Of a DNA stretch of 64,000 nucleotides, positions 1 through 8,201 are shown piece by piece. The DNA comes from CAYXOX01 sp964466745 (GTDB lineage Bacteria; Pseudomonadota; Alphaproteobacteria; Rhodobacterales; Rhodobacteraceae): the NCBI GenBank assembly GCA_964466745.1, contig CAYXOX010000003.1, positions 7,765 through 71,764 on the forward strand, in the 5' to 3' direction. Position 1 is the first letter of the stretch. Every line of letters begins with the position of its first letter. The position numbers were made by a program, and so were the translations under genes. The notes under the pieces are model-generated. The model saw nothing but the letters and a program-made list of their open reading frames with translations. It was not told the origin of the DNA and did no database searches.

Positions 1-325
1 GCAGGAACATGCGCGGCGAAAGCAGGCTCGCCGTGAGCCCCCCGAGGAGCGAGGCGGGGATCCGCCCGGCCAGCGCGTAACCGAGGTTGCCGAAGCGGAA
101 ATCGCGCCGGTCGCGCACCGCCACGATGGCGGAGGTGGTGACGGCGAGCACGAGCAGCGGGCCCGGCACGAGGCTGGGATCGAGAATCGCGAGAATCGGC
201 GCCGAGACGATCCCGAAGCCCACCCCGATGGAGGCCTGGGCGACTGCCGCGAGCACGATCACCACGAAGGCGATGGCGAACACGCTCCAGTCCAGCGCGG
301 CGAAATGCGCAGCCAGGGCACTCAC
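1..325 (-). CDS. TSUP (TauE/SafE) family transporter, 5' part only
   Basis: The gene runs off the left edge, so only about 108 N-terminal residues are visible. Two hydrophobic segments are separated by a QASIGVGFGIVSAP stretch and an RDRRDFRF turn, the usual layout of the sulfite/organosulfonate exporter family TauE/SafE. Family members move small sulfur-containing or organic anions across the inner membrane; the substrate here cannot be told. I start at a GTG (325) because the upstream ATG at 366 is in another frame and stops after 14 codons (its TGA overlaps this GTG). A good minus-strand promoter lies at 408-436. It is divergent from the ABC operon beginning at 744. Confidence 0.72.
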   Translation of the reverse strand, partial: MSALAAHFAALDWSVFAIAFVVIVLAAVAQASIGVGFGIVSAPILAILDPSLVPGPLLVLAVTTSAIVAVRDRRDFRFGNLGYALAGRIPASLLGGLTASLLSPRMFL

Positions 326-407
326 GGGCGCGGCCCGGGCACGGCGAGAATGCGGTGAGCGGTCATGGTTCGGTCCGGTCCCCTCGCCGCCCAGCCGCGG
401 CGCGCAT

Positions 408-436
408 TGTATACCCTTTGGGCGTTCCACTGTCCA
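408..436 (-). promoter_or_regulatory. Probable sigma70 promoter for the TSUP gene, overlapping a GTATACC motif
   Basis: On the minus strand a TGGACA -35 (431-436) is followed by exactly 17 bases and a TATACA -10 (408-413). The -10 overlaps GTATACC (409-415), which recurs at 654-660 in the other promoter region of this divergent gap. The rest of 326-743 holds an AT-rich patch (about 520-553, with AAATAA/TTATTT arms) but no gene that I can support. Confidence 0.5.
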
Positions 437-635
437 TGGAGCCCGCTCGCACAGAGGGGGCGGAACGGCCGGAATCCGGCCGGCCTGCCGGCCGGAAGCA
501 GCTTCAGCAGCGCCCCGAGAACATATTAAATAACTGTTTCCATTATTTTTTGATGGCGCCCGGACGCCCGCGCGCCCCTTTCGCGGAGACGGCCTGGCCG
601 GCATCTCCGCCGGTGAGATAGAAAAATTCGGGCGC

Positions 636-660
636 TTGACAGCTTCCCGCGCGGTATACC
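636..660 (+). promoter_or_regulatory. TTGACA -35 and GTATAC operator-like palindrome upstream of the peptide ABC operon
   Basis: A consensus TTGACA sits at 636-641. GGTATACC, a perfect 8-bp palindrome, lies at 653-660, in or next to the expected -10 position, so a bound regulator would block the promoter. The same GTATACC core is found at 409-415. Such cores occur in operators of GntR-family repressors of lyase/transporter operons; assignment to a regulator is inference, and no GntR gene is adjacent. A good -10 at 17 bp spacing is not obvious. Confidence 0.35.
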
Positions 661-743
661 ACTGTCGTGATGCCGCCGTGGGTCATGCCCGCGCCCGCGG
701 CCTTAAAGAGACAGAACGAGACAGAACAGGGGGGCATCGCCAG

Positions 744-2219
744 ATGCTGATGAACAAGACCTTCACCGCCGCTGCCGTGGCCGCAGCGCTGGCGCTCGCC
801 GCGCCGGCCTGGGCACAATCGGTTTCCATTGCAATCGGTTCGGAGCCGACCACGCTCGATCCGCAGCTGCGCGACGACGGCGGCGAGCGCGCGATCAGCG
901 ACAACATCTACGAAACGCTCCTGCAGCGCGACGCGCAGGGTACGCTTTCGCCGCTGCTGGCGGCCGACATGCCCCGCCAGGTGGACGCCACCACCTGGGA
1001 GGTCGATCTCAAGAGCGGGATCTCCTTCACCAACGGCGAGCCCTTCGATGCCGAGGCCGTGGCCTTCTCGGTGAACCGGATCATCGACCCGGAATTCAAC
1101 TCCGAACAGGCGTCGTTCTTCGCCTCCATCACCGGGGCCGAGGCCGTGGACGGCGATACCGTGCGCATCTCGACCAGCGGGCCCGACCCTATTCTGCCCG
1201 CGCGCCTCTACTGGATGAAGATGGTTCCCCCGGAGGCGAGCCAGAACGAGGATTTCGCCTCCAACCCGGTGGGCACCGGCCCCTACATGCTGGACGCCTG
1301 GAACCGCGGCACTTCCATCGAGCTGGTGGCCAACCCCGATTACTGGGGCGACGCGCCCGAGGTGAAGGAAGCCGAATTCCGCTTCATCGGCGAGTTCGGC
1401 ACCCGGCTTTCGAGCCTTCTGTCCGGCGAGACCGATCTCATCACCAACCTTCTGCCCGAGTTCGTGGACCGGGTGCCGAACGCGGTTTCGGTGAGCGGGC
1501 TCGAACTGCCCATCATCATCCTCGACGTGGATGACGGCCCCACCGCCGACGTGCGCGTGCGCCAGGCGCTCAACCTCGCGGTCGACAAGCAGGCGCTGGC
1601 GGATTCGCTCTTCGCCGGCTTCGCCGACGTCGCGCAGGGCCAGCTGATGGCGCCCAGCTTCTTCGGCTTCAATCCCGACATCGAGGGCTATGCCTACGAT
1701 CCGGACCGGGCGCGCGAGCTGATTGCAGAGGCCGGTGCGGAAGGCGTGGAGATCGAGCTTGTCGGCACCGCGGGCCGGTGGCTCAAGGACCGCGAGATCA
1801 TCGAGGTGGTCGCGGCCTACTGGTCGGAGATCGGCGTCGTTCCCAACGTGCGGATCTTCGAGTTCGGCGAGTACCTGAACCGTCTCTTCGACCCCGAAAC
1901 CCGGGCCGACGCGATCTTCGTGGTCTCCTCCAACGAGCTTCTCGACGCGGACCGTGCGCTCTCGGGCTACTATCACATGGACGGCGTGGGCGCCTCGAAC
2001 AACAACGAGGACATGGCCGCCAAGATCGTGGCCGCTCGTGCGGAGACCGACGTGGCCGCCCGCGAGGCGCTCTACCACGACGTGCTCAACACCGCCTTCG
2101 AAGACGCGTATTTCACGTTCCTGCTCAACATCAACGACATCTACGGCACCTCCGACCGGCTTTCCTGGGAGCCGCGGGTGGATGCCAAGCTGCTCGTCAA
2201 GACCATGAGCGTGGAATAA
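744..2219 (+). CDS. Periplasmic substrate-binding protein of oligopeptide-type ABC importer (SBP_bac_5)
   Basis: A 491-residue protein with a clean Sec signal peptide (about residues 1-24, ending APAWAQS) and the family-5 SBP hallmark IGSEPTTLDPQL at the mature N terminus. Later it has an NPVGTGPYML motif typical of DppA/OppA-like proteins. It captures peptides, or other ligands such as opines or glycosides, in the periplasm for the permeases encoded directly downstream. The start at ATG 744 (MLMNK) is chosen because it gives the signal peptide and has a GGGGGG-type ribosome site; an upstream in-frame extension to 636 would bury the signal. A hairpin (2284-2308) separates it from the permease gene. 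Confidence 0.93.
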   Translation: MLMNKTFTAAAVAAALALAAPAWAQSVSIAIGSEPTTLDPQLRDDGGERAISDNIYETLLQRDAQGTLSPLLAADMPRQVDATTWEVDLKSGISFTNGEPFDAEAVAFSVNRIIDPEFNSEQASFFASITGAEAVDGDTVRISTSGPDPILPARLYWMKMVPPEASQNEDFASNPVGTGPYMLDAWNRGTSIELVANPDYWGDAPEVKEAEFRFIGEFGTRLSSLLSGETDLITNLLPEFVDRVPNAVSVSGLELPIIILDVDDGPTADVRVRQALNLAVDKQALADSLFAGFADVAQGQLMAPSFFGFNPDIEGYAYDPDRARELIAEAGAEGVEIELVGTAGRWLKDREIIEVVAAYWSEIGVVPNVRIFEFGEYLNRLFDPETRADAIFVVSSNELLDADRALSGYYHMDGVGASNNNEDMAAKIVAARAETDVAAREALYHDVLNTAFEDAYFTFLLNINDIYGTSDRLSWEPRVDAKLLVKTMSVE

Positions 2220-2283
2220 GCTACCGCGAACGCAAGTGCGGTGCCGGCGGCCTGCCGGCGCCGACTCACCGATCCGACTGGCA

Positions 2284-2308
2284 CGGGCCCGGGGAAATTC
2301 CGGGCCCG
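2284..2308 (+). terminator. Strong intercistronic hairpin after the SBP gene
   Basis: A perfect 9-bp stem, CGGGCCCGG/CCGGGCCCG, with the 7-base loop GGAAATT lies 64 bases after the SBP stop and 41 bases before the permease start. There is no T-run, so it is better read as an mRNA-stabilising or partial-termination element than as a full terminator. It is one of five such hairpins after SBP genes in this window. Confidence 0.6.
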
Positions 2309-2349
2309 CTGCTTCCGGGAAAACATCTACAGCACGAGGACCGCGGCCC

Positions 2350-3270
2350 ATGGGGCGCATGGCAATCAAACGCACTGTTGACGGGTTGATCGTGATCATC
2401 GGCGTGGTGGTCGTCGTCTTCGTGATCACCCGCCTGATCGGCGACCCGGTGGACGTGATGCTGCCGCTCGAAGCCACGCCCGAGCAGCGCGCCGCCTTCG
2501 AGGCGCAGCTGGGCCTCGACCGGCCCATCGCCGTCCAGTTCGTCAATTACGTCTGGGATCTGACGCGGCTCGATTTCGGCAACTCGCTCTGGCTCGACAG
2601 GCCCGCCATGGAAGTTGTGTTCGAGCGCCTGCCGATCACGCTGCTTCTGGTTTTCGCGTCCATCGTTCTGGCCACGGTCGTGGCGATCCCGCTTGGCATC
2701 GTGGCAGCCCTCAACCCCGGCAGCCTGATCGACCGGATCACGGTCATCATCAGCCTCGTTGCGCTCTCGCTCCCACAGTTCTGGCTGGGCCTCCTGCTGA
2801 TCGTGCTGTTCTCCGTTTCGCTCGGATGGCTGCCGACGGGCGGCACCGGGAGTTTCGCCCATCTCGTGATGCCCGCCGTCACGCTCGCCCTGCCGGCGAT
2901 GACCCGCATCGTCATGGTGGTGCGCTCGCAGATGATCGACGAGCTCAACGCGCAATACATCAAGACAACCGAAGCCAAGGGGCTTTCGGGCCTGCGGATC
3001 GTGGGCGTGCACGCGCTGCGCAACGCCGCAGTGCCCGTGCTTACCCTCGTTTCCTGGGAGTTCATACGAATCCTGTCGGGCTACACGGTGGTGGTGGAGA
3101 CGGTCTTCGCCTGGCCCGGGCTGGGCCTCGTGGCGCTGCAGGCCATCGAGCGGCAGGACCTGGTGCTGCTTCAGGCGATCGTTTTCGTGATCGCCGTGAT
3201 GGTGGTTGTCTTCAACCTCGTGGTGGACGTCGCCTACAAGGCGATCGATCCGCGCATCAAGCTGGACTGA
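2350..3270 (+). CDS. DppB/OppB-type ABC transporter permease
   Basis: A 306-residue inner-membrane protein with about six hydrophobic segments. It begins with the amphipathic N-terminal helix and VIIGVVVVVFVITRLIGDP typical of DppB, and its cytoplasmic EAA loop (IKTTEAKGLSGLRIVGVHAL) couples to the ATPases. It forms half of the translocation channel for the SBP at 744. ATG 2350 is preferred (GAGG about 10 bases upstream, length fits the family); ATG 2359 is an alternative. Four bases separate it from the next permease gene, so they are surely co-transcribed. Confidence 0.93.
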   Translation: MGRMAIKRTVDGLIVIIGVVVVVFVITRLIGDPVDVMLPLEATPEQRAAFEAQLGLDRPIAVQFVNYVWDLTRLDFGNSLWLDRPAMEVVFERLPITLLLVFASIVLATVVAIPLGIVAALNPGSLIDRITVIISLVALSLPQFWLGLLLIVLFSVSLGWLPTGGTGSFAHLVMPAVTLALPAMTRIVMVVRSQMIDELNAQYIKTTEAKGLSGLRIVGVHALRNAAVPVLTLVSWEFIRILSGYTVVVETVFAWPGLGLVALQAIERQDLVLLQAIVFVIAVMVVVFNLVVDVAYKAIDPRIKLD

Positions 3271-3274
3271 GCCC

Positions 3275-4300
3275 ATGTCCGACACGACCGACACCGGCAT
3301 CGATGGCCACGACACCACCCCGGCAGAGGCCGCAGCGCTCGCCGCCGCCCCGCAGCCGGGCCGGAACGCGGCACTCTTCCGCGAGCTGTGGTCCGACAAG
3401 CCGGCCTTCCTCGGCGTAACGGTGCTGACGCTGATTCTCCTGATGGCGGTGTTCGCGCCGCTGCTCGCGCCCTACGATCCCGCGGCGCAATCGCTCATCA
3501 ACCGGCTCAAGCCGCCGGTCTGGCAGGACGGCGGCACCTGGGCCCATGTGCTCGGCACCGATCACCTGGGGCGCGACATGCTCAGCCGGCTCATCCACGG
3601 CAGCCGCATCTCGCTGATCGTGGGGGTATCGGTGGTGGTGGTCGCGGGCGCCTTCGGCGTGGCCTTCGGGCTGGTCTCCGGCTATTTCGGCGGCCGGGTC
3701 GACGCGATCTGCATGCGCATCGTCGACACGCTCATCGCCTTTCCGGGCCTGCTTCTTGCGCTCGTCATCCTCGCCGTGATCGGGCCCTCGATGACGACGG
3801 TGATCATCGTGCTCGCGCTCAACGGCTGGATGGTCTACGCGCGGATGACCCGCGGCATCGTTCTTTCCGTGCGCCAGCTTCCCTATGTCGATGCCGCCGA
3901 GATGGTGGGCATGGGCTTCGCGCGGGTCATGGCGCGGCACATCCTGCCCAACCTCGCCTCGCCGCTGCTGACGCTCGGCATTCTCGAGTTCGCCCGCATC
4001 GTGCTGGCGGAAGCGGCGCTCAGCTTTCTCGGCCTCGGCATCCAGCCGCCGGCGACCTCCTGGGGGCTCGATGTGGCCAACGGGAAGGATTACCTCTTCA
4101 TCGCGTGGTGGCTGGTGACCCTGCCGGGCCTTGCCATCGCCATCACGGTGCTCGCCATCAATCTCGTGGCCTCCTGGGCGCGCGTCACCTCCGACCCGCA
4201 GGAGCGCGAGAAGCGTTTCGCCCGCGCGGTCGCCGCGCGCCTGCGTCGCCGCAAGCCAGCCAAGGAGAGCGAGGCCCCCGCGCCCGCGCCCGCCGAATGA
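3275..4300 (+). CDS. DppC/OppC-type ABC transporter permease
   Basis: A 341-residue membrane protein. It has the DppC signature: a long N-terminal cytosolic tail (about 50 residues), one transmembrane helix, an extracellular loop with HVLGTDHLGRDMLSRLIHG (about 86-104), then the five-helix permease domain with the EAA loop DAAEMVGMGFARVMARHILP. It pairs with the preceding permease to form the channel. The C terminus is unusually Arg/Pro/Ala rich ([18 protein letters not shown]). The stop overlaps the next start as ATGA (4297-4300), showing translational coupling to the ATPase gene. Confidence 0.93.
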   Translation: MSDTTDTGIDGHDTTPAEAAALAAAPQPGRNAALFRELWSDKPAFLGVTVLTLILLMAVFAPLLAPYDPAAQSLINRLKPPVWQDGGTWAHVLGTDHLGRDMLSRLIHGSRISLIVGVSVVVVAGAFGVAFGLVSGYFGGRVDAICMRIVDTLIAFPGLLLALVILAVIGPSMTTVIIVLALNGWMVYARMTRGIVLSVRQLPYVDAAEMVGMGFARVMARHILPNLASPLLTLGILEFARIVLAEAALSFLGLGIQPPATSWGLDVANGKDYLFIAWWLVTLPGLAIAITVLAINLVASWARVTSDPQEREKRFARAVAARLRRRKPAKESEAPAPAPAE

Positions 4301-5319
4301 CCGACCAGCCCCTCCTCGAGATCGACAACCTCAGCGTTCATTTCACCACCCGGCGCGGCACGGTCCAGGCGGTGCGCGGCGTTTCGCTCAGCATCGGCAA
4401 GGGCGAGACGCTGGGGCTCGTCGGCGAGAGCGGGTCGGGCAAGTCCGTCACCAGCCAGGCGGCCATGGGGCTCGTTCACGTGCCCGGCCAGATCGTGGGA
4501 GGAGACATCCGCTGGAAAGGCCGCTCGCTGCTCGGCGAGGAAGGCCGCGCCTACGCCCGCGCGGTGCGCGGCTGCCAGATGTCGATGATCTTCCAGGACG
4601 CGATGACCTCGCTCAACCCGCTGTTCACCTGCGGCGCCCAGATCGTCGAGGTGCTGCGGCGCCACATGGGGCTGTCGAAGGCGGCGGCCCGCGCCCGCGC
4701 CCGCGACCTGCTCGATCTCGTCGGCATCAACGCGCCCGACAAGCGCCTCGACCAGTACCCGTTCGAGATGTCCGGAGGGATGCGGCAACGGGTGATGATC
4801 GCCATGTCGCTGGCCTGCGAGCCCGAACTGCTCATCGCCGACGAGCCCACCACCGCGCTGGACGTGACCATCCAGGCCCAGATCCTCGAGCTTCTGGAGG
4901 ATCTGCAGCAGAAGCTCGGCCTCTCGATCATCATGATCACCCACGATCTCGGCGTGGTCGCCGGGCTCTGCCGCAGGGTTTCGGTGATGTACGGCGGCCA
5001 GATCGTCGAGGAAGGCGATGCCGATGCGCTCTTCGCCAACCCCGCGCATCCCTACACGATGGGGCTTCTGCGCTCCACGCCGCGGCTCGACGGCGGCACG
5101 ACGCGGATGCTCGCCATCGATGGCCGCCCGCCCGACCTCGCCTTCCCGCCGCCGGGCTGCGCCTTCGCGCCGCGCTGCCCCGCGGTGCAAGCCGATTGCG
5201 GCAGCGATCCGACCATGGCCAGCGTCGCGCCCGGCCGTCGTGCGGCCTGTCACCACCCCTTCACCGGCCCCTGGGCGGCCGAGGGCGAGGCACGGAGGCT
5301 GGCCTATGGCGCTGAGTGA
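4297..5319 (+). CDS. DppD/OppD-type ABC transporter ATPase
   Basis: A 340-residue nucleotide-binding subunit. Walker A is GESGSGKS (43-50), the ABC signature SGGMRQR (159-165), and Walker B is LLIADEP followed by an H-loop in [11 protein letters not shown]. The C-terminal oligopeptide/dipeptide domain carries the CAFAPRCP cysteine motif that in some relatives holds an Fe-S cluster. It powers import with the second ATPase just downstream. The start is ATG 4297, overlapping the permease stop; the end overlaps the next gene by 14 bases. Confidence 0.94.
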   Translation: MTDQPLLEIDNLSVHFTTRRGTVQAVRGVSLSIGKGETLGLVGESGSGKSVTSQAAMGLVHVPGQIVGGDIRWKGRSLLGEEGRAYARAVRGCQMSMIFQDAMTSLNPLFTCGAQIVEVLRRHMGLSKAAARARARDLLDLVGINAPDKRLDQYPFEMSGGMRQRVMIAMSLACEPELLIADEPTTALDVTIQAQILELLEDLQQKLGLSIIMITHDLGVVAGLCRRVSVMYGGQIVEEGDADALFANPAHPYTMGLLRSTPRLDGGTTRMLAIDGRPPDLAFPPPGCAFAPRCPAVQADCGSDPTMASVAPGRRAACHHPFTGPWAAEGEARRLAYGAE

Positions 5320-6322
5320 GGCCATCGCCCCCGTGGCACGGACGGCCGATCCTCTCGTCGAGGTGGACGGGCTGACGATCCGCTTTCCCGGCGGGCGCGC
5401 CGGGTTCTGGGGCCAGCGGGCGCTGCAGGTGCACGCCGTCGAGAACGTGAACCTCTCCATTGCGCCGGGCGAAACCCTCGGGCTCGTGGGCGAAAGCGGC
5501 TCGGGCAAGACGACGCTTGGACGGGCGATCCTTCGGCGCGTGCCGGTGCACTCGGGGCGCATCCGCTTCGAGGGGCACGACATCACCGAGACGACGGGGC
5601 AGGAACTGCGGACCCTGCGCCGGCACATGCAGCTCATCTTCCAGGATCCCTACGCGAGCCTGAACCCGCGGATGCGCGTGCTCGATCTCGTAGCGGAGCC
5701 GCTGATGGTGCACGGGCTGGTGCGCAACCGCCGCGAAGCCGCCGAACAGGTGCGCGAGCTGCTGGACCTGGTGGGCCTGCCCACCGACACGCTCGACCGC
5801 TACGCCCACGCCTTTTCCGGCGGCCAGCGCCAGCGGATCGTGATCGCGCGCGCCCTGGCGCTGCGCCCGAACTTCATCGTGGCCGACGAGCCCGTCTCGG
5901 CGCTGGACGTGAGCGTCCGGGCCCAGGTGGTGAACCTCCTGCAGGATCTGCAGGCCGAGCTTGGGCTCACCTATCTCTTCATCGCCCACGACCTTTCGGT
6001 CGTGCAGCACATCTCCGACCGCATCGCGATCATGTATGCCGGCTGCCTCGTGGAAATCGGCCCGACGGCGGCGATCTACGGCAGCCCCAAGCACCCCTAT
6101 ACCGAGGCGCTGCTCTCGGCCGTGCCGGTGCCCGACCCGGCCGTGGAGCGCAAGCGCAAGCGCATCGTCTACCAGGGCGAGGTGCCCAACCCGATGGATC
6201 CGCCGCCGGGCTGCAGGTTCCAGGGCCGCTGCCCGCTGGCAACCTCGCAGTGCCGCGAAGCCGCGCCGCCGCTGGAGCTGAAGGGCGACGGGCATTTCGC
6301 GGCCTGCTGGAACCGCTCGTGA
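5306..6322 (+). CDS. DppF/OppF-type ABC transporter ATPase
   Basis: A 338-residue partner ATPase. Walker A GESGSGKT is at 62-69, the Q-loop is in [14 protein letters not shown], the signature SGGQRQR follows, and Walker B is FIVADEP. The C-terminal oligopeptide domain contains [10 protein letters not shown]. With the preceding ATPase it makes the heterodimeric motor usual for Dpp/Opp importers. ATG 5306 lies inside the previous gene (14-base overlap). It is the last gene of the transporter; 166 bases without a recognisable element lead to the lyase gene at 6489. Confidence 0.94.
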   Translation: MALSEAIAPVARTADPLVEVDGLTIRFPGGRAGFWGQRALQVHAVENVNLSIAPGETLGLVGESGSGKTTLGRAILRRVPVHSGRIRFEGHDITETTGQELRTLRRHMQLIFQDPYASLNPRMRVLDLVAEPLMVHGLVRNRREAAEQVRELLDLVGLPTDTLDRYAHAFSGGQRQRIVIARALALRPNFIVADEPVSALDVSVRAQVVNLLQDLQAELGLTYLFIAHDLSVVQHISDRIAIMYAGCLVEIGPTAAIYGSPKHPYTEALLSAVPVPDPAVERKRKRIVYQGEVPNPMDPPPGCRFQGRCPLATSQCREAAPPLELKGDGHFAACWNRS

Positions 6323-6488
6323 GGGCACGGGCACAGCGGCTGGCGCCCCCCGGCGCCGCGCAGGCCGCTTCACGGCCATCGGCCCGCCGCGGTTCGGCCG
6401 AACGCTACCGCGCAGATCTTCCGGCGCCTTCCCGCCGAAGCACCGCCATATCCCCGCCGACGATCCTTCCGAAAGGAGCCTGCACGCC

Positions 6489-7436
6489 ATGACCGATTTC
6501 ACCCCTGTCGTTACCGGCAGCTTCGTCGCCCTCATCACGCCGATGAACGGCGATTACAGCGTGGATTTCGAAGGGTTCTCCACCCTGCTCGACTTCCAGC
6601 GCGAGGCCGGAACCTCGGCCGTGCTCATCATGGGCTCGTCCGGCGAGGTCACCATGCTCGCCCCCGAGGAGCGGCACGAGATCGTCCGGCGCACCATGGC
6701 CGCCAGGAAGAGCGGCATGCAGCACTGGTACGGCTGCACCGGCCCCACCACGGAGGCGACGATCGCCTATGTGAAACAGGCCGCGGCCGAGGGTGCGGAC
6801 GGCGCGGTCGTGGCGGCGCCAAGCTACATCTGCGCCCCCGAGGCCGACATCCTGCGCTTCTTTCTCGACGTGGCCGATGCCTCGCCCATTCCCATCGGCA
6901 TCTACAACAATCCCCCGCGCGTGAAGACCGATCTCGGCGTGGAGGCGATGCTGGAGCTGACCGCTCACCCCAACGTGGCGGTTCTGAAGGAAAGCACCTC
7001 CCGCGTGGGCCAGGTGGGGCGCGTCTGCGCTGCGAAGGCGCCCGTGGCGGTGATGTGCTGCTGCTCGCCCAACCTCGGGCTCGTCGTGCCCACCATGGCG
7101 CTCGGCGGCCACGGCACGGCGAACATGACCGGCAACATCATCCCCCGCGAGATGGCGGAGATCTCCACGCCGTGGGGGGACGACGGCGCCCAGGCCCTGC
7201 GCTTCCGCGAGGCATATCTCGCCAATCTTCCGATGCTCCATTTCGTCTACTCGGCGATCAACCCGGTGCCCGTGAAGAGCCTGATGCGCGCGGTGGGCCT
7301 GCCGGCGGGCCCGCTGCGGCGCCCCCTGAGCGGGCTCGACCGGGAGGGCCTTGCCCGCGGGCTGCAGATCGTGCGCGAGCTCGACCTCGATGCGCGCTAC
7401 GGCTACCGCACCGACCTCGCCCTGGCGGCCGAGTGA
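6489..7436 (+). CDS. DapA/NanA-family class I lyase (dihydrodipicolinate synthase-like)
   Basis: A 315-residue TIM-barrel aldolase-type enzyme. The GSSGE motif (50-54), catalytic Tyr139 in IYNNP and Schiff-base Lys167 in VLKES have the same 28-residue spacing as in characterised DapA. It has a good ribosome site (AAAGGAG) 11 bases before ATG. Because it sits behind a peptide-type importer and is coupled to an SDR gene (GTGA overlap), it is more likely a catabolic lyase or dehydratase acting on an imported 2-oxo acid or sugar acid than the lysine-biosynthesis enzyme. The exact substrate is not readable from the sequence. Confidence 0.88.
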   Translation: MTDFTPVVTGSFVALITPMNGDYSVDFEGFSTLLDFQREAGTSAVLIMGSSGEVTMLAPEERHEIVRRTMAARKSGMQHWYGCTGPTTEATIAYVKQAAAEGADGAVVAAPSYICAPEADILRFFLDVADASPIPIGIYNNPPRVKTDLGVEAMLELTAHPNVAVLKESTSRVGQVGRVCAAKAPVAVMCCCSPNLGLVVPTMALGGHGTANMTGNIIPREMAEISTPWGDDGAQALRFREAYLANLPMLHFVYSAINPVPVKSLMRAVGLPAGPLRRPLSGLDREGLARGLQIVRELDLDARYGYRTDLALAAE

Positions 7437-8191
7437 CTCAGTTGGATCGCGTCGTCCTCATCACGGGTGCTGCCAGCGGCATCGGCGCTGCGACGGCGCT
7501 CAAGCTCGCGGGCCCCGGCACCGCGCTGCTCCTCACCACCCGCGCCAACTCCGACGGGCTGGAGAACACCGCCGCCGCCGCGCGCGAGGCCGGGGCGGCC
7601 GCCGAAACGGCGCTTTTCGATCTCGCCGAAACAGGCGCGGTCGACGCGCTCGTCGCGCAGGCGCGGGGGAGATTCGGGCGAATCGACCAGATCGTGTGCA
7701 ATGCGGGACGGGCACTGAAATCCCAGTTCGGCGATTTCGGACGAGCCGAGATCGCACAGGCGATGGACATCAACACCATGCCCTTCGTCGAGCTGGTAAC
7801 CGCAACCCGCGCGGATCTCGAAACCTCGAGCTGGGGCCGCGTGGTGGCGATAAGCAGCTTCGTGACGAACGATATCGGCATCAACGGGACGATCTTTCCC
7901 GTCACCGCGGCTTCGAAGGCTGCCCTCGAGGCCCTCGCGAAGACCCTCGCCTTCCAGCTGGCACCGACCGGCTGCACGGTGAACTGCGTGGCTCCGGGCT
8001 ACACGCGGAAGGTGGGCGGGCACGCCGCTCTCCCCCTTGCCGCCTGGGAGGCTGCCGCCAAGGCGACTCCCTCGGGGCGCATCGCCGAACCCTCCGACAT
8101 CGCGGCCGCCGTCGGCTTCCTGCTGTCGCGCGAGGCCGGCCACGTGACCGGGCAGATCCTGCGCGTTGACGGCGGGCTTTCCCTGCTCTGA
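7433..8191 (+). CDS. Short-chain dehydrogenase/reductase with atypical active site
   Basis: A 252-residue Rossmann protein with the classical-SDR cofactor motif TGAASGIG (11-18), a CNAG motif (89-92) and VDGG near the C terminus. The usual YxxxK is absent: Lys162 is present but the residue four positions earlier is Thr158 (TAASK), with Phe155 nearby. Either the subfamily uses another acid or the enzyme is not a conventional oxidoreductase. The GTG start at 7433 overlaps the lyase stop, so the two are translated together and probably work in one pathway. It ends 10 bases from the convergent FAD-oxidoreductase gene. Confidence 0.85.
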   Translation: MTQLDRVVLITGAASGIGAATALKLAGPGTALLLTTRANSDGLENTAAAAREAGAAAETALFDLAETGAVDALVAQARGRFGRIDQIVCNAGRALKSQFGDFGRAEIAQAMDINTMPFVELVTATRADLETSSWGRVVAISSFVTNDIGINGTIFPVTAASKAALEALAKTLAFQLAPTGCTVNCVAPGYTRKVGGHAALPLAAWEAAAKATPSGRIAEPSDIAAAVGFLLSREAGHVTGQILRVDGGLSLL

Positions 8192-8201
8192 GGCGCGCGG
8201 C

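Noticed and set aside
636..743. N-terminal extension of the peptide SBP to an upstream start
   Set aside because: It would place 36 residues before a clean signal peptide and overlaps the TTGACA/GTATACC promoter elements.
6489..7436. Reading the DapA-family protein as the biosynthetic 4-hydroxy-tetrahydrodipicolinate synthase
   Set aside because: It sits in a catabolic importer operon and is coupled to an SDR gene; biosynthetic dapA is normally placed apart from such operons. Catalytic residues alone do not separate the two.
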